From Cephalotus follicularis (Eukaryota; Streptophyta; Magnoliopsida; Oxalidales; Cephalotaceae): a stretch of DNA of 64,000 bases. A program made the position numbers and the translations under genes. The first letter of the stretch is position 1. Each line of letters begins with the position of its first letter. The stretch lies in assembly GCA_001972305.1 (NCBI GenBank), contig BDDD01000996.1, positions 1-64,000 on the forward strand. Reading direction: 5' to 3'. A model generated the notes under the pieces. It was not told the origin of the DNA. It did not search any database and was given only the letters and a program-made list of their open reading frames with translations. This document shows, in pieces, positions 43,601-54,463 of this stretch.

Positions 43601-46406
43601 GACAGCTAGTGTACCGTCTTCTTCCTGTGGGACTTCGCAGTCCAGGGGGAAGCAGCCTATGAGTTCTGCTCTGACAGTTTAGGCTAGAGTGTTTGCTATG
43701 GAACCGAGTGATGTAGCAGGGTCAGATGTTGTGATTGGAGGTACCATTCGACTCTTTCAACTTCCAGCACGGGTTCTTATTGATCCAGGTTCATCCCATT
43801 CATTCATTGCATTGCATTTTGTCTCCCATGTTGGTTTGAGGCCTGACTACCTTCCTTTCTTTATGGAGGTATCCACACCTCTCGGTGAGTCAGCGACCAC
43901 CGATCGAGTGTGTAGAGATTGTATTGTTGAGATTGATGATCGTTGCTTGTTAGCCGATCTTATTGTTTTACCGATGGATTGCCTAGATGTGATTCTTTGC
44001 ATGGATTGGTTGTCTGCTAGCTTTGCTCAAGTGGATTTTCATCGGAAAGTAGTGGTTTTCAGTCCTCCGGGACGACCACCTTTTCGATTTCTTGGCACCT
44101 TAGAGCCTTTGTTTGTTCTGAAGATTTCGGCTTTGCATGTGGACAGATTGTTACGACAGGGATTCCAGGGGTTTCTTGCACATGTGCTCGATACAGACAG
44201 ATGGCGGTCGGAACTGGAGGACATTCCAGTGGTTTGCGAGTTCGGAGATGTTTTTCCTCGGGATTTGACGTTGATGCAGCCAGACAGAGAGATAGAATTT
44301 GTGATTGACATGATACCAGGAACTGCACTGATTTCTTGAGCACTGTATCGAATGGCACCGATCGAGTTGAAAGAGTTAAAGATACAGTTACAGAATCTTC
44401 TCGACAAAGGTTTTATCAGACCTAGTGCTTCACCCTGGGGAGCACCTGTTCTTTTTGTCAAGAAGAAAGATGGATCGCTCCGTATGTGTATTGACTACCG
44501 ATAGCTCAATAAAGTTACAGTGAAGAACAAGTACCCTCTACCGCACATTGACGAGCTGTTCGACCGGCTTAGAGGAGCAACAGTGTTTTCTAAGCTCGAC
44601 TTTAGATCGGGCTACCACCAGTTGAAAGTCAGACAGGAGGATATTCCGAAGACGGCTTTCAGATCGAGATATGGCCATTATGAGTTCTTAGTTATGCCTT
44701 TTGGTGTGACTAATGCTCCTGCGGCTTTCATGGACCTGATGAACCGAGTGTTCAGACAGTATTTGGATCAGTTCATTACAGTGTTCATTGACGACCTCTT
44801 GGTCTATTCCAGGACCGATGAGGAGCATGCCCAGCACCTCTATATTGTATTGTAAACTTTGAGGGATCACCGATTGTATGCCAAATTTGACAAGTGCGAG
44901 TTTTGGCTATCGAAGGTTGCTTTTCTAGGGCATATTATTTCTGGTGACGGTTTATCAGTCGATCCATCAAAAGTAGAGGCAGTGAAAGATTGGAAACGAC
45001 CGACAAATGCTTCCGAAGTTCGCAGCTTCTTGGGTTTAGCAGGGTATTATCGTCAGTTTGTTGAGGGATTTTCCCGTATTGCTACTTCGTTGACCAGATT
45101 GACACAGAAGAACGCTGTCATTGTATGGGATAGTGATTGTGAAAGAAGTTTTCAAGAGTTGAAAGACAGATTGATTGTCGCTCATGTCCTAGCCTTGCCA
45201 GACAGAAACGAAGACTTTGTTGTATACACCGATACTTTTGGAAAGGGGCTTGGTTGTGTTCTTATGCAATATGGCAAAGTGATTGCATATGCATCGAGGA
45301 AGATCAAACCACATGAGGAAAACTACCCAGTGCATGACTTGGAACTGGTGGCCATTATATTTGCTCTTGGAAAATGGTGCCACTACCTTTATGGGACCAA
45401 GTTCACAGTTTTTACTGATCATAAGAGTTTGAGATATCTCTTTTCATAGAAGGAATTGAACATGAGACAGAGGAGGTGGTTTGAGCTTCTTAAAGATTAT
45501 GATTGTGACATTGAATACCATCCTGGAAAAGCAAATGTCGTTGCAGATGCATTGAGTCGTAAGCTATCTTGTATGACTCTTTCCCATATTCAGGTGCAAC
45601 CTGCATTGTTTGACCGGATTAGAGATGCACAGATAGTGGATATTGAATTACAGAAAGTGGCTTCTGCTATTGATGAAGGATTGAAACCCGATTTCTCTCT
45701 ATTTACAGATGGGTTATTGAGATACAGGAACAGAATTTGCATTCCAGCCGATAGCGAGTTGAAGGAAGAGCTTTTTTCTCAAGCTCATAAATCTCGTCTC
45801 TCTGTCCATCCAGGGAGTACGAAGATGTATCGTGACCTAAAACTTAGCTATTGGTGGGTTGGTATGAAGAGAGAAATCGCAGAGTTTATATCGAGATACC
45901 TCACTTGTCAGCAAGTTAAGGCAGAGCACCAGAGACTGGCAGGCTTGCTTCAGCCTTTGCTCATCCCTGAGTGGAAATGGGAGCATATTACCATGCATTT
46001 TGTGTCTGGGTTGCCTCTGACTCGTGACAGACATGATGGTATTTGGGTTGTGGTTGATCGACTCATGAAGTCGGCCCACGTTCTACCGATTCGGATGACT
46101 TATTCTAGAGAAAAGTTATCCAGATTGTTCATGAAAGAGATTGTTAAAGCACATGGAGCTCCTGTCAGCATTGTTTCGGAGCGAGACTCTCACTTCACTT
46201 TCGGGTTTTGGAGGAAGTTACAGGTAGCTATGGGTACATAATTGAGTTTCAGCACTGCTTTTCATCCCCAAACAGATGGGTTGTCCAAAAGGACCATTCA
46301 GACATTGGAGGACACGCTTCGAGCATGCGTTCTCGACTTTGGAGGTAGTTGAGATGACTACTTGCATTTGATTGAGTTCTCATATAACAACAGTTATCAC
46401 GAAAGC
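43601..46406 (+). pseudogene. pol: E5 pol, part 1 (PR-RT-RNase H-most of IN)
   Basis: The protease triad reads DPG (43782-43790) instead of DTG/DSG. RT begins [11 protein letters not shown] after a stop at 44337 and has [17 protein letters not shown] with a stop at 44503, then the [13 protein letters not shown] and [10 protein letters not shown] motifs. RNase H has [17 protein letters not shown] and [12 protein letters not shown], with a stop at 45448. Integrase has the HH-CC zinc part, but all three catalytic acids have changed: MHFVSGLP (His, 45996-45998), VSERDS (Glu, 46179-46181) and GLSKRTIQ (Lys, 46287-46289). Cut by E6 within YNNSYHES at 46406. Confidence 0.88.
46402..46406 (+). repeat. 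left target-site duplication of E6 (AAAGC)
   Basis: AAAGC precedes the E6 edge TGTCACACCCC. The right copy at 62850-62854 is AGAGC. The coding frame of E5 rejoins across the site, which supports the call. Confidence 0.8.
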
Positions 46407-46813
46407 TGTCACACCCCGTTTTAGGAGAAACACAACATTAAAGCGGTAAAGGGAATTAACATAAAATACAGCTCATGTAAAAACCATAAAACTTAAAACT
46501 TTTTAAACAAACTGTCTTTCATCAATATTACACAAGGACGTCGATGTCCTAGTCCGGATCGATGTGCATGCAGCTACGTGCGCCCTTTTGCCCCAAAGGC
46601 GTCGATGTGATTATAAAGGAGTCGACGTGTTTTCCCCCAGAACAACGTCGTTTTAGCCCTTTTCACATTCTTTTAGCATTTAACACTATAATTCAACATA
46701 ATAGGGATGGAAAAACATCACCAAATTCGGAAAATCCATCCTTTATTAATTCCACAATTTAAAAGTACAATTACATTATGAAATTATAATACATGAAAAT
46801 CTTGGGCGTTACA
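46407..46813 (-). mobile_element. E6 3' LTR, internally deleted
   Basis: Only 407 bases, against about 2.86 kb for the 5' LTR. The first part (46407-46516) matches 51531-51640 and the rest matches about 62545-62849. The junction TGTC (46513-46516) occurs at both breakpoints, so the middle was lost by deletion between 4-base repeats. It keeps both ends and some palindrome units (46530-46632). 46814-46827, read on the minus strand, is the polypurine tract GAAGGAGGGGTGGA. Confidence 0.88.
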
Positions 46814-46849
46814 TCCACCCCTCCTTCAAGGAATTTCGTCCTCGAAATT

Positions 46850-49800
46850 AAAATCAATCTAGAACAAGTGCGGGTAGCGTTCTCGGATGTCCTCCTCATG
46901 CTCCCAAGTTGCCTCATCAGGTTTGTGAAACTGCCATTGAACCTTGACCACGGAGATGGTACAGTTCCTCAAAGTTTCATCTTCCAATCAAGAATCCGCG
47001 CAGGCAACTCCACACAAGTTAGATCATCCTGTACTAGAATAGTATCATAGTCCAGGACATGTGACGGGTCCAGGATATATCTCCTCAGCATGGATATGTG
47101 AAAGACGTCGTGCACGTTTGACAGTGCAGGAGGTAAGGCAAGCTGATAAGCTACCTCCCCGACTCTCTCAAAAATCTCGAAAGGACCAATGTAGCGAGGA
47201 GCTAATTTGCCCTTTCATCAAAACCGTTCCACGCCCTTCCATGGTGATACCTTCAAAAACACGTGATCACCTACGTTGAAGATCAGAGGTCTTCTCTTCA
47301 CACTGTCAGTGTAGGTCTTCTGCCGACTCTGAGCAGCAAGTAGCTTCTTCTTGATCGTCCTGATCTTCTCCGAAGTTTCCTCCACTAACTCAGTCCCGAG
47401 TAAAGGTCGCTCCCCGACCTCATCCCAACACACAGGGGATCTGCACTTCCTCCCATACAGTGCCTCAAACGGTGCCATGCCGATACTGGAGTGATAGCTA
47501 TTATTGTAAGAAAACTCTATCAGAGGAATATGATCCTCCCAGGTACCAGCAAAATCAATAACGCAAGCCCGTAGCATATCCTCCAAGGTCTGGATGGTAC
47601 GCTCAGACTGCCCATCGGTCTGAGGGTGGAAGGCAGTACTCAAGTTCAGCTTCGTCCCGAAAGCTGACTGAAATCTCTTCCAAAAGTGGAAGTGAAGATA
47701 GCATCTCTATCACATACGATGTTGACTGGAACCCCGTGTAGCCTCACTATCTCCTTCACATACATCCGAGCCAGCTTGCTCGCAGAATCAGTAACGTGTG
47801 TCGGCAGAAAGTGCGCTGATTTGGTGAGTCTATCCACGATGACCCTCACGGCATTATGACGGTTCCGAGTCAGAGGAAAATCCGAAACGAAATCCATCGT
47901 AACATGTTCCCACTTACACTCTGGAATGGGCAAAGGCTGCAGCAAACCTGTCGGTCTCTGGTGCTCGGCCTTAACCGTCTGACAAGTCAAACACCTTGCC
48001 ACATACTCAGCGACCTCCCGCTTCATGCCAGGCCACCAGTAACACTTATTCATGTCTTGATACATCTTCGTGCTTCCCAGAAGAATACTGTACAGGGATT
48101 TATGAGCCCCGCGGAGTAGCTCATCCTTCACTCTAGGCTCATTCGGAAGACATACACGTCCCCGATATCTCATAATACCGTCTTCGTGCACTCTAAAATG
48201 TGACTCCGAATCCAGATTCTCTCGAATCCGCTGCAATTCAGGATCATGTGGTTGTGCATCTTTGATGTGATGCAGTAACACTGGTTCAACCCACATGTCG
48301 GCTCGAAAGATCCCCGGTGCCTGATTGAATGGAGACCATTCTTGGAAGTCTTCCAACATCTTCCATTGCGACACCATCGCACTAGCAAGCATAGCCTTGC
48401 GGCTCAAGGCATTAGCGACCACATTCGCTTTCCCCGGGTGATATTGAACACTGCAATCATAATCATTGAAGAATTCTACCTATCTGCGCTGTCTCATGTT
48501 CAGTGTATCTTGACAAAATAGATACCTCAAGCTTTTGTGATCGGTGAAGATCTCAAACTGCGCCCCATAAAGGTAATGCCTCCACTTCTGAAGGGCGAAG
48601 ATGATAGCTGCAAGCTCAAGGTCATGAGTTGGGTAGTTTTCTTCATACGGTTTCAGCTTCCTCGAGGCATATGCAATCACTCTGCCTTGCTGCATCAACA
48701 CACAGCCCAAACCCTTACCCGAAGCATCACTGTACACTACAAAGCCTTCATTACCCTCAGGTATTGCCAAGATAGGAGCGGAAACTAACCGATCCTTCAG
48801 CTCACGAAAGCTACCCTCACAGTCTTCATCCCAGACAAAAAGAGTCTTCTTCTGGGTCAGTCTGGTCAAAGGTTCGGCTATCCGCGAAAAATTCTGGATA
48901 AACCTCCGGTAATATCCCGGCAAACCAAGGAAACTGCGCACCTCCGTCACATTCTTTGGTTGCGGCCAGTCTCTCACTACTTCAGTCTTTGACGAATCCA
49001 CCATCAAGCCTTCTCCAGATACTATGTGACCGAGAAAGATCACATGGTCCAGCCAGAACTCGCATTTGCCGAACTTGGCGTACAATCGGTGTTCTCTAAG
49101 AACCTGCAATACCATCATCAGATGTCGAGTGTGCTCCTCCTCACTCCTCGAGTATACCAGTATATCATCAATGAATACCATGACAAACTGGTCCAAGTAC
49201 GGTCGAAATACGTCATTCATCAATGACATAAAAGTTGCTGGTGCGTTGGTAACACCGAAAGGCATCACCAAGAACTCGTAGTGACCATACCGTGTCCGGA
49301 AGGCAGTCTTCTCAATGTCCCCTTCCCTTACTCTCAACTGGTGGTAACCCGATCTCAAATCGAGCTTAGAAAACACCCTCGATCCTTGCAACTGATCAAA
49401 CAAATCCTCAATGTGGGGTAAAGGATATTTATTCTTGATAGTTGCTTTGTTCAACATTCGGTAATCGATGCAGAGTCTCATCGACCCATCCTTCTTCTTG
49501 ACGAACAATACCGGTGCACCCCATGGAGAAACACTGGGTCTTACAAAACCCTTATCAACCAGGTCTTGTAACTGTAGCTTCAGCTCTCACAACTCAGCCG
49601 GAGCCATCCGATAGGGTGATTTAGAGATAGGAGCCATTCCAGGAACAAGATCAATAACGAACTCCATACTCCTCTTGGGTGGTAAGGACCCCAAGTCATC
49701 AGGAAACACATCCGGAAATTCGTACACAACTGGAATTTCCTCCAAGCTCAAGCCTTTCTCCTTCCTTCGATCAATAACATATGCCAAATATCCCTCGCAT

Positions 49801-50339
49801 CCCTTCTCCAGGTATCTCGATGCTTGGATAAAAGATATGATCGGTGTTGAGAATCCTTTGTCTCTCTTGAACTGAAAAGTCGTTCCGTCGGGCAGACAAA
49901 AATCCACAGTCTTATGGTAACAATCCATACGAGCACGGTGCGCCGATAGCCAATCCATCCCCAATATCACATCGAAGTCACGGATAGGCAGTACAATCAA
50001 ATCTGCATATAAAGGAATGTCTGCCATAGACATCTCACAACTCCTATATACCGAGTCATTATACATAGAAGTCCCAGTCGGTGTACTCACATCAAGTGTA
50101 TAGGACATGCAGTCAGGGGTGACATCTAAACAAGATGCAAAATGTGCAGATATAAAAGAGTGTGAAGCACCAGAATCCATCAGTACTCTAGCAGAATAAC
50201 CATATATATACAGAGTACCTCCAACAACAGAAGTCGACTCTGGAACCTCAGTCTGAGCAAGTACAAAAATTCTACCTTTTGCGATGCCTTTGCCGGTATC
50301 CCTCCTCTGTGATGGTCCCGCAGCCGCACCACTGCTGCT
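46850..50339 (-). pseudogene. pol: E6 pol, best-preserved copy in the window
   Basis: Protease VLMDSGASHSFIS with intact DSG near 50170. RT follows a stop near 49588 with [35 protein letters not shown] and [10 protein letters not shown]. RNase H has [17 protein letters not shown] and [12 protein letters not shown] stop replaces W in RQRRW at 48480. Integrase keeps [16 protein letters not shown] and GQSERTIQ (all three catalytic residues) but has a frameshift near 47645. Two stops follow KGVERF near 47217. A chromodomain remnant with a frameshift ends near 46860 (TWEHEEDIRERYPHLF-like in pieces). A handful of point changes inactivate it. Confidence 0.9.
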
Positions 50340-51419
50340 CCCCGGCCCAGTAGGCGCTGTAGCAGAACTCTTTGGACAGTCCTTCATCGAATGACCCGGT
50401 GCCCCGCACCTCAAACACCAGCCATTGAACTTCCAGCAATCCTTCTGTTGGTGGCCAGTACGACCACAGTAAAAGCATCCTCTAGATCTAGCATTACTCC
50501 TATGGCTGGGAGTACCCTAAGAAGCCGTCTGCTGAGACTTGTTCTTCGACGACTTCGTCGGAGAACCACCATCTTGCCACTTTGACGATGCCGGTCGGGA
50601 CTGTGTAGGACTCTGTTTACTCTCCTTCGCACGAGCTCTCTCAGCCTGGTCCTCACTGGATATCGTCTCCGACAATCTAGCCTTCTGAGCAACCTCCACA
50701 TAAGTCCTCAGCTCCATGGCTCTAATACTCGACCGAAGATCCGGTCGCAACCCTCTCAAGAACCTCCGTATCTTCTTTGCTTCATCAGCTACCAGATAAG
50801 GTGAATGTCTGGCCAGCTCCATGAATCTTGCTTGATATTCAGCAACAGTAATCTCTCCCTGTCGTAACTCCAAGAGCTCAGTCTCTCGTCGCTCTTGCTC
50901 AATGTATGAAACATAAGTCTCCAGGAACTCTGTCTGGAATCTGTCCCAAGTACTGTCCAGTCCCTGTGATTCCCACTTTGCTCTAACCATTTCTCACCAA
51001 TGAGTGGCCTCACCCCATAGGTGGTACACAGCAAATCTCAACTTCTGAGTATCAGTACAGTTCATCACCTGAAAGATCTTCTCCAGGTCTTGCAGCCATC
51101 TCTCAGCAATTGTAGCATCCAGTTCCCCCTTGAAGCTGGGTGGATTCAGTCTCATGAACTTCTCGAAATCTCTCCCAAAACTATCCTCTCCCGGGCAGTG
51201 GTCGGGAGCCCTATGCTGCGGTCGGCCTTGCGCGTAGTACTGGCGCATCTCCTCCGCACTAGCCCTGTTAAAGGCCATTTGCTGCTGAAAATAGTCTGCG
51301 ATCCGAGCAATCGGATCTCTGTCATCTTGGGGAATATTCACCCCTTGCGGAACATTAGCTTCTTCCGGGGCATTAGCTCCAACGGCTCTAGCCCTAGCAC
51401 GTGTTCTCCTTCGGTCCAT
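50340..51419 (-). pseudogene. gag: E6 gag pseudogene, two stops
   Basis: The ATG at 51419 starts MDRRRTRARARAVGANAPEE. The core domain has PPSFKGELDATIAERWLQDL, EKIFQVMNC, EATHW then TGA at about 50994 where HWWEMV is usual (TGG to TGA), and RETELLELRQGEITVAEYQ. A second stop (TAG, 50519-50517) comes before the RSNARSRG linker. Two CCHC knuckles follow: CFYCGRTGHQQKDC (about 50482-50441) and CLRCGAPGHSMKDC (about 50416-50375). The gag frame runs into protease without a break, so gag and pol were one frame. Confidence 0.9.
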
Positions 51420-51432
51420 TTTCCTATAAGAA
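51420..51432 (-). promoter_or_regulatory. splice-acceptor-like site before E6 gag
   Basis: The minus strand reads ATCTTCTTATAG|GAAAATG, a pyrimidine tract with AG four bases before the gag ATG. Confidence 0.5.
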
Positions 51433-51514
51433 GATTGACAGTCAGTCACAACTTTAGGAAAAACAATTCATTAATTACCAAGGAAATTATCCTAGCTAAG
51501 CATATATGGAATAT

Positions 51515-51526
51515 GCTCTGATACCA
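51515..51526 (-). other. E6 primer-binding site, tRNA-iMet
   Basis: Plus strand GCTCTGATACCA lies four bases from the LTR edge at 51531. Confidence 0.92.
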
Positions 51527-51530
51527 CTGT

Positions 51531-52308
51531 TGTCACACCCCGTTTCAGGAGAAACGCAACATTAAAGCGGTAAAGGCAATTAACATAAAATACAGCTCAT
51601 GTAAAAACCATAAAACTTAAAACTTTTTAAACAAACTGTCAGTTGCGGAAGCATTACAAGTTCATAAGCTGTAACTCCTAACGTGCGTCCCATACCGCAC
51701 GCTACACAAATACAGGTCATCATAGTTAATCGCCCATAATACGGAGCGTGAATTACAGTACAAAGTAAAATTCCTTCAGAAACAATACCATAACAATGGT
51801 ACATCCGAAAACCATAACCCACATGGGTTTAATACAAAACAGGAGGATTAACAAAATCAGGATTATAACAACTGGATCTTCATCCATGCCGATCCAACAG
51901 TCCGCTGCATCAATCTGTAAAGTAGGGGGTTAGCCTTTGTCATCACTCGGCTAAGTCATAACAGTAAATCGGGATCAACATAATGCATGTCATGATATGA
52001 ATGCGTAAATGATGCAGTGCAGTGGAGACCCAGTTTATAGGTATATGAAAATATGTATATACGTATAACAGTATAGTAAAATATCAGTGTTACATATATG
52101 AGAAATATACGTATACAGTAACAGTACAGTAGTAACCCGGCCAGTGCTACATCAACAATCACAGTAATGTCCGTAAAGGACCAATAAACAGTACAATACA
52201 GTATGTCCACATAGGACCACAACAACAGTCAGTATGTCCACATAGGACAGCAACAACAGTATGTATAGTGCCGCCAACTCCTGGCCCCATGCTACACTCC
52301 CACTCCGG
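51531..52308 (-). mobile_element. E6 5' LTR, gag-proximal piece
   Basis: The LTR runs from the gag-side edge TGTCACACCCC to the E7 insertion. It contains degenerate 'acagtatgtccacataggac' repeats at 52140-52260 and the GGGGCCAGGAGTTGGCGGC motif (minus strand) shared with family A. The LTR continues at 60770. Confidence 0.87.
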
Positions 52309-53021
52309 TGTCACACCCGTCCCCTACAACAACCAATATCCTACTGAGAACGGATATGACGTTCCACATGACAACTTCCTTTCAGAAGTCACCATATGGA
52401 TTTTAATAAACTCACTTTAAACTTGGAAATCAAAAAGTTAAACGTTTCCAAAACTTTGAAAATTTTTCTAACTCTTAAATTTTTACGAAAATTGGGCATG
52501 TAGTATTTGTTTATAGGACTATGCCCCCTGTAAAGAAAAACACAGTTTATATACGCACTCCCGAAGGAGGAATCAACAGTTTTAAAATGGGCTCAGCCCT
52601 CAGTTAACCACAATTTTTAAAGCAGAATCATAGGTTGGGGTCAGCCTCAACCATTTTATCCAAACATGCAAAACAAATATGTAATGGTTCAGCCATTTAA
52701 AAGAAAAACCATTAAAGAAAAACCATTATATAGAAACATAAGTAAATGCTAAATTAAATGTTGATGTAGTTATGCTATGCATGAGTTGAAACCCTGGTAG
52801 CATGCCCCGAAATAACCAATGACTCAACAAGTCCGCTGAACAAATATCATACTCAAAACAATAATCAAACAAATGAAGGTCACAACAATAACAAATATCT
52901 GGATATCAAAGCTTAACGATATGATCATAACGCAATGACAGTATCAATATAAAAAATGTAATGTGCCCAAAGAATCATAAACATATAAGAGGATGCTGGT
53001 ACCAATCATATCACTGTCTCA

Positions 53022-53119
53022 TATCCCCGCCAAATCACATGGCGTCATATCATACCCCCGCCAAATCACATGGCGTCATATCATACCCCCGCCAAATCAC
53101 ATGGCGTCATATCATAACC
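53022..53119 (-). repeat. 31-bp tandem repeat, three copies, in E7 3' LTR
   Basis: The unit CGCCAAATCACATGGCGTCA with the tail TATCATACCCC is repeated about three times. CGCCA...TGGCG inside the unit can form a short hairpin. The other LTR has only two copies (58384-58448). Confidence 0.8.
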
Positions 53120-53639
53120 GCTGCAGCAATAATACTAGGTAAGGTTACAGGATATGATCATCATCCATCATACACCGGTGTAGAGTGTCTACCTCTGCCT
53201 CGAACGAGGGGCCGGCATGATCAGTGCACGGACCCAGCCATCGTATAGGAATTATTTCCAAATCGGATTATCAACAATTAACAATTCATTCGAATAACAA
53301 CAATAAGAATAAATATCCATCACCGAAATTCAAGAACAAAATAAGAAAAGATAAGGAAGGACATGTTCTACTCACAAATTCAATGCTCATTTCTATAACG
53401 AACTAACCCCTCGAAGCTTTGAATCGGCTATCGGATTCCCGTCATCGTTTCGAAACTCTATAAATCGTCACACTGCATAAACAACACATATCCGTTACTT
53501 TCTACACATACGTAACTAACACTGTGAGTCATCGGAGCTTTGGCCAATTTTCGGTCAACCTACCAAAGTTCCGACGACACTTAAAACAACCCCTAAAACA
53601 ACTGATCAATTCACATTACTGATCGAAACTCATGGCGAT

Positions 53640-54330
53640 ACGCCCGGGAACAGGCAGCCACCACCGGCAGTGAGTTGACTCACTGAGTCAACTCGTCGGT
53701 CATCCAACGATTTAGGCCGCTTTACAAAAAAATCCCAAAACCACCAGGCTTACACATCTCCACCCGAAACTCGCCGAGAATTGGCGGCTACCGCCGCGCC
53801 CGAGCTCCGGCCGAGACGCCATTGCTCCGGTCTCACCACCCCTGGCATCCACAAGCTCCGGTCTACCCATTGGTGGCCGAGACTCGCCGGGAATCGGCGC
53901 CAAACGTAGCGCCATAGGCGGCAGCGAGTCGGCTCAACTCATTCGACTCAACCGCTAAATCCGGCCATTTCCGGTCGAATCACACCGCAACAGCCGTCGA
54001 AATGGGAAGAGGTGGTCTTCTAGACCATGACCGCACCCATCCACGACGCCAAAAGTGGCAGACGGCGGTGGCAGGGGCAAGGCACCGGGGAAAGAAAAAG
54101 AAGAAAAGAGGAGAGAGAAGGAGAAGGAGGGGGTTACCGGTGGTGGAGAAGCCGCAGGGGTGCTCGCCGCCTCCTCCCGGTCGCCGGTCCGACTTCTCTC
54201 CCGATCTTCCTGCATCTCTCTCTCTCTGCAACTCTCTCTCGCCCTCTCTCATTCTCGGGCGTTATGCGCCCTAGCCCCCATTTTTTTTAAATGGTCTGGC
54301 GCGTCTAGCGCCTTCTAGACGCGTCAGATC
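53640..54330 (-). other. GC-rich block of E7 LTR
   Basis: Unlike the AT-rich surroundings, this stretch is rich in CCGCC, CTCCGG and purine runs and produces many overlapping open frames on both strands. It repeats almost exactly at 59940-60640. None of the frames resembles a known protein. As it lies at the LTR's 5' side on the element strand, a promoter or leader role is possible. Confidence 0.5.
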
Positions 54331-54463
54331 TCTTTTTTTTTTTAACTAATATTATTATAATAATAAGAACAATCATAATATTAATTACGAATTGCCACTC
54401 ACGAGATTTCCACGCTCACGTGTTTTGCAAATCAGCCTCGCAAATGTGACGCGGGGTGTCACA

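Larger units (their letters stand above)
52309..54463 (-). mobile_element. E7 3' LTR, with two internal deletions
   Basis: About 2.16 kb against 3.71 kb in the other copy. Relative to 57060-60769 it lacks about 615 bases (after GTAGCATGCCC near 52800) and about 985 bases (after GACCCAGCCATCG near 53244). The GC-rich end (53640-54330) and the CGCGGGGTGTCACA edge are the same in both. The purine tract AAGAGGGGGAGAT lies next to it on the minus strand at 54464-54476. Confidence 0.85.

Noticed and set aside
53955-54318. Stacked open frames on both strands with proline/arginine-rich products
   Set aside because: The GC-rich LTR block has few stops by composition, and the same frames occur in the other E7 LTR at 60265-60625. 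No domain, and within LTR sequence.
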